From Chrysomallon squamiferum (Eukaryota > Mollusca > Gastropoda > Neomphalida > Peltospiridae): a DNA stretch of 64,000 bases. Positions 56,401 through 64,000 of this stretch are shown piece after piece; within the stretch, counting starts at the first letter, position 1; each line of letters opens with the position of its first letter. The stretch spans positions 7,885,976-7,949,975 of the forward strand of contig CM022665.1 in assembly GCA_012295275.1 (NCBI GenBank). Reading direction: 5' to 3'. Under the pieces are notes generated by a model. The model worked only from the letters and a program-made list of their open reading frames with translations. It ran no database searches and was not told the origin of the DNA. Made by a program: the position numbers and the translations under genes.

Positions 56401-59400
56401 TATATATACAAACAAACATATTCATTCATTTGTCTGCAAAAAAAAAAAAAGACCCATACACACACATGCTTCATACATCTATACATAGACATGTCTATTA
56501 ATATAATTTTATATATATAATCTTTGGCATTCTTTCCTCTGTATTATAAGAACATGAAAATATGCCAGAGTATACATACTAAACCTCAATAGTCTTGCAT
56601 TAATTGAAGTAACATCTTCAGGTTGGCCCAGTTCCTAACAAGCTGTCATTCTGCAGAATATAGATGACATTTTATGGAATACCAAACACTTGAGCTATTA
56701 TTTGACATAGTCAGCTTCATACCAGAGTATGCTATTGTATATAACTCATGGTTTTATGTCTTCATCTCCACTGTTTAAGTAGACAGTAAATAGTTTTTTA
56801 ACTAAACTTTGTCTGCTGCCAAAGAAAGTCTTTCAACAGAAGAACAGTTTCAGCTATTAGCAGACTTGATAGAATTGTATGACTGTAAATAACATCTCAA
56901 AATAACCATTGTAGTTGTAAAACAGTATATTATCTTGTCTACTGTACCTGGACTGGTGTGAAAACAAAATAAATTACAGTTTGTAATGGAAGAAACAGAA
57001 CAGGCATTAGAATCTGTATCTCAGTGGTTGAACTGTGCTACTTTAAAGTTAGTTTAGTTTGTTATGTATTGATACAATAAAATGCAGATTTTTATGTAAA
57101 ATGTTTTTCATTTGTTTATTGTACATACTTTATTTTATTGTTATTACTAACATCACCATTATTATTTATTTTATGATTTCTTTTATCTATTTTTTTATTA
57201 TTATTATTTAAAAAAATATATATTCTTGATTGTATGCTAAGTGTTTTCTATCTTAGTTTTCTCTCAGCAGTAAAAACACATTTCATTAATGTAATCACAA
57301 TCATTAAAATATCATTTTAAATCTTTCTACTATAAGAAATATAAAAACACTGACAGCACATTTTTTCCTTTTATATTTTTTTCTCACGTTCTATCACACA
57401 GAATTACAGAAACTGAAATATCAGTTAGATCCAGGATTTCAGAAAAGGGAGTGTCATCATTGTGATGGACATAATGTTCAAAATGAAATTAGTTTCATTA
57501 TTAAAAAAAAGAAAAGAAAGATGGGTTTAGAATTTATTCCTAGATCTGCATCTCACTGTAAAAAGGATTCATTGCAGCATATTGTTTATCTTTCTGTCTT
57601 TCATTTACAGTTCACTGGCACCTAACAGAAGTATTTTCATTTCTTTTTTGCTGATGTGTTGTTAAAATATTATTCATTAATTCTCAGGGGATTCATTGTG
57701 TTTCCTTTAGTGTGTTAAGCCAGCTCAGATTTGACAGTTTACATCTTTGCATTATGTAAATTAAATCTACACATGACAGTAAGAATTCACACTTGATTTA
57801 TCTCATGTTAATTTTTATTCAGTAACTGGTTTGTCATTTTGGCTGCAAGTATAATAATACACTGTTGAGAATACAAAGAAACTGGTGGAATCACCACTAA
57901 ATGTGATGATTTGTTCTATGATTTTATTACATCTTCACAAAATACAATTCTATCAACAGATGACAGCAGTCATATGAAAAAGCAAAATAATTAGAAGAAG
58001 ATTTGATGTAAAACATTTTTTTTTTTTTCATATATCAGCAGTCTCTAGACTAGATTTTTTATTACATCATAAAAAAAGTAAAAATACCAGTAAACTGGCT
58101 TATATAACTGTATATATTCTGTAGTTGTTATCTTAATTAGTGATAATGAAAATCGGTTTTCCTTTTTTATTTTAGCTTTCTGATACACTATCATCATTAG
58201 ATTACTCATAATTTGCAAACTAGAATTTGTGATATAGAATTTGTGGCCAGTTTTATACTGAATAGGAAGACACTACACTCTGCATAATGGAACAAAACAT
58301 CAGTATCCACAAAAAAACCCACCCAAATCATTAGTGATCAAAATTAATTAAAGCTTCTCAGACATATAAAACTGCATTAAAATACAAAAATCAAACAAAC
58401 AACAAAATGAACACACACAAAACAGCCAAATGAATAAAAACAAATCTGAGTTGAAGGTCAAAACTAAATGTATTACAACCTGCTGAAGTTAGTGTAACAA
58501 AAGCACTTAACAGTTATGTCTTCAAACCATAAAGTTCTTCTTCTGACAGTTTCTTGTACTGCTGCAGTTAGTTATCACAGTTATTTAACTGCCAGATAGA
58601 TTCAAACTGTTCTACACAATGCATACTTTCTTTCTTTCAACACCTGTCTTTGAATATACATTTAATGGAAAGAAATGTTTCATTTGAAAAAAGTAAAATG
58701 TCAATAATAATTTCCTGTATATAGCAAAACAGACTCAATGTGTTTGGTATGTAGTGATAAAACAAAAGTCTTTTAAGATTATTTATTTATTTGTTTATTT
58801 ATTTTGTTTTGTGGTGTTTTTTTTATTTTTATAAGCAGTATTTGTGGGGATAAGATTGTTGATGGGATTTTTTCTTCAAAGTAATATGTACAATGTTTAA
58901 AATAAAACAAAACAAAAATTCACAAATTTCCACATTTGTCTTACACCATTATATATAATATGTAACTGAAAGCCTCTAAGACTGAAATAGTAAATTCAGA
59001 ATTATGTCAGAAAAGTGAATGAAAGGTAGGTTTGTTTTCAACCATTTATTAGACTGTTGGGTAAGAAATCATTTGGGAAACATGACACTAAAGATCTAGA
59101 TTTAGGAAAGTAAATGAACAGTATGTTTGTTTTCAACTGTTTCCTAAGTTATTAGGTGTCAATTCAGTTGGCAAACATGACACAAGGAATTTAGAGTTTG
59201 AGAAACAATGAGAAAATACATTCCATGATCTTATGCTGTCTGCCAGACTCCAGAGTGAGAGGAAAGACTGTCATTTCTACTAAGTACATACACAAAACCA
59301 AGATTCTCTGCAAATGCATTGCATATTCCCTGGTGTAGTAAGTTAATAGATTATGAAAGAAGTGTGTTATAGTCATCTTAATTCAGTGATTCTTAACATG

Positions 59401-62400
59401 GGGTACAAAACTTCCAAACCTTTTTGACATAACTCTGAATTTACTATTTCAGTTTTAGAGGCTTTCAGTTTCATATTATATATATTGGTGCAAGACAAAT
59501 GTTGAAATTCGTGAATTTAAATTTTGGTTTTGTTTTATTTTGAATATTGTATATATTACTTTGAAGAAAAATATCCCATCAACACTTTTCTACCCACAAT
59601 TTCTTTCCATTAAACATATATTCAAAGCCAGGTTTTGGAAGGCAGAAATTTAAGAAGCATTGCATACTAGTTTTCATGTGGCTCTCTCTTTGTCTTAGAA
59701 GATGTCAGTGCTGCTAGACTGATTTGTAGATATCCTTGAAGCAGTCACTATTGTTAGGTGTTTCTGTAGTCATTTTACTCTGAATAAATTATCATTTCTA
59801 TCAGAAAAGGTAAAATAATAATAATAATAAACAATAAGTTCATAGATTAAATAAAAATAAGTTAATAGTTTAAATAAAAATGAATTAAATACAGTTTTCT
59901 TTTATCTAATGTCCATTTTTCTAATAAATTAAACATGTTGTAAAGTATTTATCAATATTTATCTTTAAATTTGGAATCTACATATTGTTTCCATCAAGTG
60001 AGTATTTTAAATCAGCTGTAAACACATTATATACTGCATCTGTGCATGCTCACAACAGACTGCATGTGCCAGCTTTCACCATCCTAATCATATTGGCATC
60101 ATTTCCAGTGTCTATTTACCTCGGACATGATCTGTGTGTTTAAGAAACAAGTGCCAGGTGACAGCCTCATGTTGTAAAGTGGCTGGTCATATCAAACTGC
60201 AGTCAGTCAACACAAACTAACTTCTCACACCTGTGGCTCTGTTCATATTAAAAACATTGTGATAGATCTTCCCAAAGGAAGTAGCACTGCTGTGATGTAA
60301 ATACAGGAACTTTACAACGGAAAACACATTGCAAAAAGGAAGACAAATAGAATCTATATGTGTCTGTGCAGCTGTTACATGTGTATCTGAGTAAAATTTT
60401 ATACTTACATGCTTGTAGAGATATATAAATTTTATGTATTTAAATTTTTCTCCTTTTTTTTGGACCTTTTATTGATAATACCACAAAATAAATATATAAC
60501 AAATAACATTTTTAACATTTAATCTCAATCTCAGATGATTTGTTGTTTAATTACTTCTAATTTTTTCTTCTTTTTAAAAAGTAATACAGTTAACTAAAAT
60601 CTTTTTTTATTTTATTTTTTAATCAGATGGGGATATTGCTCACTTTTGTTCTGATGACTTCAAGCAAGCCAAGGTGCTGTACCTGGCCAATAAGGAATAC
60701 CCATCTTCCATGAAAGGCAGTATTCCAAAATGTTCTTGTCTAGTATCCACTGGTCAGTCCCGAGGTCTCAATCTTCATTCCATCGACATCCTCCTGGCTC
60801 GGTCTGAATATGGAGGTCGGACATGTGACCGCTTTATCAAAGTTGAGGACTCCTTTGGTTACAACAAGCAGATAACCTGTGGACATCGAGGACTGTATGG
60901 GTTCAGAAACATCTACACCAGGACCACACAGAATGTGTCCCTGATTCTTGAGAGTCTCCCAGGAGATGGCACTGCTTACATATTCCTGCAGATTAAACGT
61001 AATTTTATTCTGTTTATTAAATGCCTTAAAATCAAATGTTTCAGATTATGATACTACTATGCAAAAATTCATATCATTCAGTGTGATACTGGAGTCAAAA
61101 TACATTACATTCATGTAATTATTATTTAAAAGTTTGCAACAGCTCAGTCTTTAATGATTTTTGGATTTCATCGTTTTCCACTTACTTGGTTTTGCATCAT
61201 GTTGAGATTTTTATAGCTTGATACAGTGCAAATGTTTATAGTAACTGACCTGGTAATGAGATATTCATTCATTCATTCATTCATAAATTTAGTTTATTTA
61301 TATTTATCAGTTTATTATTTATCTATTACCATCTAGCCACCGACTCCAGTGACCATGTAAAAATCCACTGTGGAGAATCTCTTCGTAGACTTCTTGCCAA
61401 GCCTTATGACACTGAGTCACGAATCAAGACAAATATAGATGAAGAGAACATTATGAGAACCACCACAGTGAACAACAGACCTCCAAATGAATCAGCTTCC
61501 GCAGGGGTTTTTCCTCTCACTCCTGACATGGGTAATAATTGTTCTGTAATATTTCATCATCATCATTGTTATCATTATTTACAATACTGTAATTTTATTT
61601 ATAAAAAAATGTATGTGTTTGTGTGTGTTATTAAATAGACAAAAAGAAGGAAAAAAACCTTTACCTAGATGAATTGCATTTCTATAAATAAAAGCTACTA
61701 CAATTAATTTAATTTAATATATTTTTTTTAAATTAAATCCTGAATGTATTTAATTTTACTTAACTATTCATTTAAGATAGATCTATGTGAAATAATAATA
61801 AATTTTTTAAAAAACCTTATAAATGTTTTTTTTTTCTGACAAAATACAAAATCTAATAAATATCAAAAATATAAATTATAAAATTTTGTTTAATAAAATT
61901 ATATTTACTTAAAGATTGTATTCTCTGTTAATTACAGCTGCTATTGTTGGTGGAATCGTAGCAGCATCATTTGTAATCTTTGCCATCCTCATAATTGCCA
62001 TTGCTCTTCATTGTAGAAGGTAAGTCATTACAGAAACCAATCAATTTTAATGAAATATATTCCATATTTAAAATATTGTACAAACCAAATCAAAATAAAA
62101 TGTCTTTCATATTTAAAAATGCTAAATTAATTCACAGTGATGAGAAAACAGACTTTGGACATTTTAGATATTCACTTTATATAAATAATAAATGAATTTC
62201 ATTGAAAATTCTTGATAAGTCTTGTTTAAAAACAAGTGTATAATAAGTTGTTTTGTTTTGTTTTTGTTTTAGAATGAGACAAGCCAAAGCTCCTAAAACT
62301 CAGGTAGAGTTGTATCCAGCTATGTCATCAGCACCTCTAGATGTAACATCTTACTGTCGCTATGACTACGATGATGACAATTACTGTTCCATTAGTCGCA

Positions 62401-63263
62401 GCCCTCTCAAAGTAATGCAGTATGATAACACAAACCAAAATACAGTGCTCAATGATGCATTCACCAATGCTGACCGACATGAAGTCCAAACTCTTGTCCA
62501 TTACAGTGCTGATAAGGAATCCCTGCCCAATGGAACTCATAGCCATGGTAATAGTGTAGAAGAACCACTGCTGAATGGCTCATGCAGAGACTATCTGGCA
62601 ATCAAAGATGGAAGTCAGACAATAGCAGCTGGAATTCACAAACCTCCACCAGATCCTCCTATCAGTGGTCACAAAACTCTTCCAGGTCATCAAGCTTACA
62701 ACCATGTGACAAGGAGTCCACCAGCCAAACCCAGGAGCAAAAGTGTCACCTTTCAGCAGCCTGTTGCCATGGTGACACCACTTCCATCTGGGTCAGAAGA
62801 ATCAATGATGGAACAGGAGGCAAACAAACCTGTTGCTGACAAGTATGAGCTGGAGCTGCCTGACCTTGATATGAACCTGACTGAAACAATCCCCATCCCA
62901 CGACTGGAGACAAAGGAACAAGATACTTTCCAGCGACCCCTCTCTACATTCAGGTCTCCAGAAGAAGAAAAACTGATTGCAAAGAAGTTTGACATCACAT
63001 CTCCACCATGCTTGGATACTTCCACCGGCCAGTATGATAACCTGCCCTACTTCACTGGGAAGGAGAAATCCTTTTGGCTGCCCACACAGGATGTTAAACC
63101 AGTGATTAAGCTTCATCCCAAGGTTCAACTGCAGAGGCAGCATCAAGAACATGAAAAACAGCAGCAGCAAAAACAGCAACAGCAGCAGCAACAACAACAA
63201 CAGCTGACTGATCAGCAACAAATGCCAAATGGAAAAACAAGAGTATATGAAACTGGGGTGTGA
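36041..63263 (+). CDS. SUEL lectin / CUB-like single-pass membrane receptor, six coding exons, 680 residues (whole spliced CDS)
   Basis: Joining 36041-36104, 54743-55081, 60627-60998, 61337-61531, 61938-62019 and 62273-63263 gives one uninterrupted frame of 2043 nt. Introns 1 to 4 are phase 1 and intron 5 is phase 2; all have GT/AG ends. Domain order: signal peptide (1 to about 22), SUEL/L-rhamnose-binding lectin domain (about 35-132), CUB-like domain (about 142-258), stalk (259-323), transmembrane helix (about 326-347), cytoplasmic tail (about 348-680). The ectodomain has 16 cysteines and two N-glycosylation sequons (N237-V-S and N309-E-S). SUEL domains bind rhamnose- or galactose-type sugars or act in protein contacts, as in latrophilin and EVA-1. 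The role here, a cell-surface recognition or adhesion receptor, is inference. EVA-1/EVA1C has two SUEL domains, so this is not a clear orthologue. Splicing was assembled by eye without transcript data. Confidence 0.88.
36748..36769 (+). repeat. (AC)n microsatellite
   Basis: Eleven AC units inside intron 1. Confidence 0.95.
36873..37680 (+). repeat. Diverged minisatellite with acceptor-like core, about 17 units
   Basis: The core TTCTTGTACAGAGATAGT, followed by a variable piece and TTAATTCAACTG, recurs every 30-60 bases. Clear cores lie near 36903, 37140, 37205, 37313, 37354 and 37385. Copies are diverged and vary in length. The core, pyrimidine-rich followed by ACAG, resembles a 3' splice site on the coding strand of the gene. 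Confidence 0.85.
38006..38110 (+). repeat. Poly-T tract followed by ATT-rich sequence
   Basis: About 27 T, then ATT triplets and TTTA units. Confidence 0.93.
40275..40301 (+). repeat. (AAT)n microsatellite
   Basis: Nine AAT units. Confidence 0.95.
40490..40613 (+). repeat. Short tandem repeat of about 25-30 bp
   Basis: Four to five diverged units built on TTTAAATAGACTGTAGTCAC-like sequence. Confidence 0.75.
41492..41600. repeat. (AAT)n followed by (ATT)n, self-complementary array
   Basis: About 14 AAT-type triplets pass directly into about 20 ATT triplets, so the two halves can pair into a long hairpin. Confidence 0.93.
43504..43568 (+). repeat. (ATC)n / (ATT)n array
   Basis: ATC triplets change to ATT triplets with two ACT interruptions. 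Confidence 0.95.
44423..44510. repeat. tRNA-like D-arm sequence with an inverted copy
   Basis: GGGATAGCTCAGTGGTAGAA at 44423 matches a tRNA 5' region and the pol III A box (TRGYNNANNGG) at 44427-44437. A B box is not recognisable at the expected distance. The exact 12-mer ATAGCTCAGTGG (44426-44437) returns as its reverse complement at 44492-44503. It is not a functional tRNA, because no complete cloverleaf forms. Confidence 0.6.
45351..45422 (+). repeat. Three tandem 24-bp units
   Basis: ATATCTTCCTCTTTTTATGG plus TATA recurs at 45351, 45375 and 45399; the third copy has several changes. Confidence 0.93.
47438..47513 (+). repeat. (ATT)n microsatellite
   Basis: About 17 uninterrupted ATT units followed by variants. 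It reads as polyasparagine on the minus strand. Confidence 0.95.
48421..48441 (+). repeat. (TC)n microsatellite
   Basis: Ten TC units. Confidence 0.95.
51166..51207. repeat. Perfect 42-bp palindrome with no spacer
   Basis: Positions 51166-51186 and 51187-51207 are exact reverse complements over 21 bases, centred on AAATTT, with no loop. The symmetry breaks at the next base on each side (51165 and 51208). Confidence 0.95.
51831..51913 (+). repeat. Direct repeat of 27 bp, 56-bp period
   Basis: Copies at 51831-51857 and 51887-51913 share GTTTAATTT and AGCAAGAAATG and differ at three bases. Confidence 0.85.
53036..53105 (-). repeat. tRNA-derived sequence (SINE head or tRNA pseudogene)
   Basis: On the minus strand TAGTTCATTGG (53098-53088) matches the pol III A box exactly, and GGTTCAAATCT (53054-53044) matches the B box at all but the last base. 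The boxes are 44 bases apart, the spacing found in tRNAs. A D-stem can form, but the acceptor stem does not pair and the anticodon stem has a mismatch. This points to a tRNA-derived retroposon or decayed tRNA, not a working tRNA gene. Confidence 0.6.
53758..53862. repeat. TGTA / ACAC / ATAC compound array, partly self-complementary
   Basis: TG and TGTA units are followed by ACAC and ATAC units within about 100 bases. Confidence 0.88.
54743..55081 (+). CDS. Coding exon 2: SUEL / L-rhamnose-binding lectin domain
   Basis: The exon covers residues 22-134, with acceptor TTTCCTTCAG and donor CCAG|GTAAGA, and is 339 nt with phase 1 at both ends. The domain runs from Cys35 to Cys132. It shows the family order: an L-x-L-E-C strand (residues 40-44), I-x-I-x-x-x-F-Y-G (50-58, matching the YGR region), C65, a Cys-Cys pair (74-75), C82, C97, C103, C116 and a closing V-I-Y-D-C (128-132). 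There are ten cysteines; canonical domains have eight. The DPC motif near the end of sugar-binding rhamnose lectins reads KHC here (114-116) and the YGR arginine is Val59. Sugar specificity may therefore differ or be lost. Protein-coding composition (GC about 47%) stands out from the flanking introns. Confidence 0.93.
56164..56280 (+). repeat. TTG / TAG / CAG trinucleotide cluster
   Basis: TTG triplets, then TAG triplets, then six CAG-type triplets, with short unique pieces between. Confidence 0.9.
58644..59631. repeat. Long inverted-repeat element in intron 2
   Basis: Core arms 58858-59015 and 59421-59583 are reverse complements over about 155 bases, roughly 85-90% by hand. The outer parts 58644-58677 and 59599-59631 also match, but on the left they are separated from the core by about 180 extra bases. 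A spacer of about 405 bp carries a 95-bp tandem duplication. The overall form is that of an old fold-back element whose left arm was later interrupted. Confidence 0.88.
59011..59200 (+). repeat. Two tandem 95-bp units
   Basis: Units start at 59011 and 59106. Both contain AAAGTNAATGAA, GTTTGTTTTCAAC and AAACATGACAC in the same order. They lie in the spacer of the inverted-repeat element. Confidence 0.85.
60627..60998 (+). CDS. Coding exon 3: CUB-like domain
   Basis: The exon covers residues 135-258, 372 nt with phase 1 at both ends, acceptor TTTTTAATCAG and donor AAAC|GTAATT. Features resembling a CUB sandwich, in order: C142; an E-Y-P segment (158-160); C170 and C172; a hydrophobic strand (I187-L191); T-C-D-R-F-I-K-V-E-D (200-209), which recalls the C-x-D-x-L-x-I-x-D element; I-T-C-G (217-220), which recalls the L-C-G element; the strand NVSLILES (237-244) with a glycosylation sequon; and a final AYIFLQIK strand (251-258). 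The domain has five cysteines rather than four, so one may pair with C270 in the stalk. I call it CUB-like rather than CUB because the calcium-binding residues are not clearly all present. The donor, with C at -1 and GTAATT, is the weakest in the gene. Confidence 0.88.
61337..61531 (+). CDS. Coding exon 4: membrane-proximal stalk
   Basis: The exon encodes residues 259-323, 195 nt with phase 1 at both ends, acceptor ACCATCTAG and donor ATGG|GTAATA. No known domain is visible. The segment is polar, with a single cysteine (C270), a charged middle part (residues 283-299), a sequon N309-E-S, and a Ser/Pro/Thr-containing end just before the membrane helix. This fits an extended stalk. The odd number of cysteines here and in the CUB-like exon suggests that C270 pairs with a CUB cysteine. 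Confidence 0.85.
61938..62019 (+). CDS. Coding exon 5: transmembrane helix
   Basis: The 82-nt exon encodes residues 324-350 and part of 351. It begins A-A-I-V-G-G-I-V-A-A-S-F and continues with Ile, Leu, Val, Ala and Phe up to L347, then H-C-R-R. This is about 22 hydrophobic residues followed by a basic stop-transfer, so the C-terminus is cytoplasmic. C349 at the inner face is a possible palmitoylation site. Small residues at 328-334 (G-G-I-V-A-A-S) could favour helix packing. Acceptor is TTAATTACAG and donor GAAG|GTAAGT, a perfect consensus. The exon changes phase from 1 to 2. Confidence 0.92.
62273..63263 (+). CDS. Coding exon 6: cytoplasmic tail with polyQ and C-terminal PDZ-type motif
   Basis: The acceptor is TTTTGTTTTAG. 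The 991-nt terminal exon finishes Arg351 and encodes residues 352-680, ending in TGA at 63261-63263. No folded domain is recognised and composition is that of a disordered tail. Visible elements are an acidic tyrosine-rich stretch (378-388), YDN motifs at Y401 and Y605 (the latter Y-D-N-L), a proline patch K-P-P-P-D-P-P (474-480), R-S-P-P-A-K-P-R (498-505), and a glutamine tract broken by one Lys (647-661). The last four residues are E-T-G-V, a class I PDZ-ligand pattern. YDN fits Grb2-type SH2 docking if phosphorylated. These roles are predictions from motif shape. Long reading frames on the other strand here are shadows. Confidence 0.95.
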
Positions 63264-64000
63264 ATGACCACATTGATTAGTAATGTGCAACTGCTTGTTT
63301 TGTGACAGTTTTATAAGCTGGTTTGAACATTAACAAAGGCCACATTTTTATTTCATCACTGGGCTCTTATTAACATGGTAATCCAGACTGATGTCACATT
63401 GTTGAGAGAATATCAACTAAATAAAACAACCTTGGTGCTTGTTAAAGAAGGCAGATATCTTTTAGCCTCCATCAGCAATATATAGAATATAGTAACAGCT
63501 GGAATTTTTCCCAGTTTAACTCATTATAATCTAGTCATTATCTAATACACTTAATGAAAACAAAATACATTTGAGCATTTTGTTTATAATGTAAAAAAGA
63601 TATCTTCATACATTGATGTAAATAATTATTAAAATGTACTCAACATGAATGTACATAATATGTATTTATATATGTATTTACATATATTTATATTCACTAT
63701 TTATTCACTTTGTAGATTCCTCTCTTATATTAAGGATGTCTTTTTAATTTTTTTTATTATTTCTTTAAAAAAAATTAGCGATGATATTAATCTATTCTCA
63801 TCTTCCTTTTCAAAGTTCTTCCAAATTTTGCTATAACTTTATTAGTATCTAAACTACAACTATTTTGATGCATGTGTAGACAAATAATTATGATTTAATA
63901 CCAAATGTCTTCTCTCTGTATCAGAAAAGATTTATATGTAAAAAGTATTTTGTTAATTAATATTTTAACAAACCCAGATAATAATGTCAAATTAAGAAAA
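63264..64000 (+). other. 3' untranslated region and downstream flank
   Basis: After the stop codon the sequence quickly returns to AT-rich composition. The first part, to about 63450, is probably 3' UTR. The remainder has ATGT-like and AT-rich stretches and no supported gene. The true 3' end could lie outside the window if the signal at 63420 is not used. Confidence 0.5.
63420..63425 (+). promoter_or_regulatory. Candidate polyadenylation signal AATAAA
   Basis: A canonical AATAAA lies 157 bases after the stop codon and is followed within ten bases by the GU-rich stretch TTGGTGCTTGTT. It is the first canonical hexamer in the 3' flank. AATAAA is common in AT-rich DNA, so usage is unproven. Confidence 0.45.

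Larger units (their letters stand above)
55082..60626 (+). other. Intron 2 of the receptor gene (5.5 kb)
   Basis: Phase 1, GTAAGA to AATCAG. It separates the lectin and CUB-like exons. It contains a TAG/CAG trinucleotide cluster near 56.2 kb, a long inverted-repeat element at 58644-59631, a 95-bp tandem duplication inside it, and a more GC-balanced stretch at about 60000-60330. Introns 3, 4 and 5 are short (338, 406 and 253 bp) and hold only simple repeats. Confidence 0.8.

Noticed and set aside
60627-60998. Second SUEL lectin domain, which would make the gene an EVA-1C orthologue
   Set aside because: The cysteine spacing and the C-D-R-F-I-K-V-E-D and I-T-C-G elements fit a CUB-like fold and not SUEL, and the tail is unlike the short conserved EVA-1 tail.
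62802-63290. Long minus-strand open frame opposite exon 6
   Set aside because: It is a shadow of the real coding exon; its leucine run is the complement of the CAG/CAA glutamine codons.

Overview
This window is AT-rich animal DNA, roughly 70% A+T by eye, crowded with microsatellites: (TG)n/(CA)n, (ATT)n, ATGT-type tetranucleotides and long poly-T runs. Spliced exons and introns up to about 18.6 kb rule out a prokaryote. The one confident gene joins a SUEL/L-rhamnose-binding lectin domain, a CUB-like domain, a transmembrane helix and a long disordered tail. With the repeat landscape this suggests a lophotrochozoan, most likely a mollusc. The class is not settled, and I did not see the common octopus SINE I would expect in an octopod window.

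Layout. Positions 1-260 are unusually CpG-rich and carry a 42-codon open frame on the minus strand that runs off the left edge, so this may be the promoter and first exon of a neighbouring gene. About 0.3-35.9 kb is mostly AT-rich non-coding sequence with microsatellites, minisatellites and a 739-bp fold-back element. A few short GC-richer islands there could be undetected minus-strand exons, but the evidence is weak. From 36.04 to 63.26 kb lies a plus-strand gene that I assembled by hand from six coding exons: 36041-36104, 54743-55081, 60627-60998, 61337-61531, 61938-62019 and 62273-63263. All junctions have GT/AG ends and matching reading phase. The joined frame is 2043 nt, encoding 680 residues plus a stop. 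A polyadenylation signal follows the stop by about 160 bp.

The predicted protein is a type I membrane protein. It has a signal peptide, then the lectin domain (about residues 35-132), the CUB-like domain (about 142-258), a 65-residue stalk, and a membrane helix (about 326-347). The cytoplasmic tail of about 330 residues has YDN-type tyrosine motifs, proline-rich patches, a polyglutamine tract and a C-terminal ETGV that fits a class I PDZ ligand. It looks like a glycan-binding or adhesive cell-surface receptor with an intracellular scaffold link. The domain order differs from EVA-1/EVA1C, which has two SUEL domains, so no gene symbol is given.

The introns hold the most unusual DNA: an array of about 17 acceptor-like repeats at 36.87-37.68 kb, a perfect 42-bp palindrome at 51.17 kb, two tRNA-related sequences, and a long inverted-repeat element at 58.64-59.63 kb.
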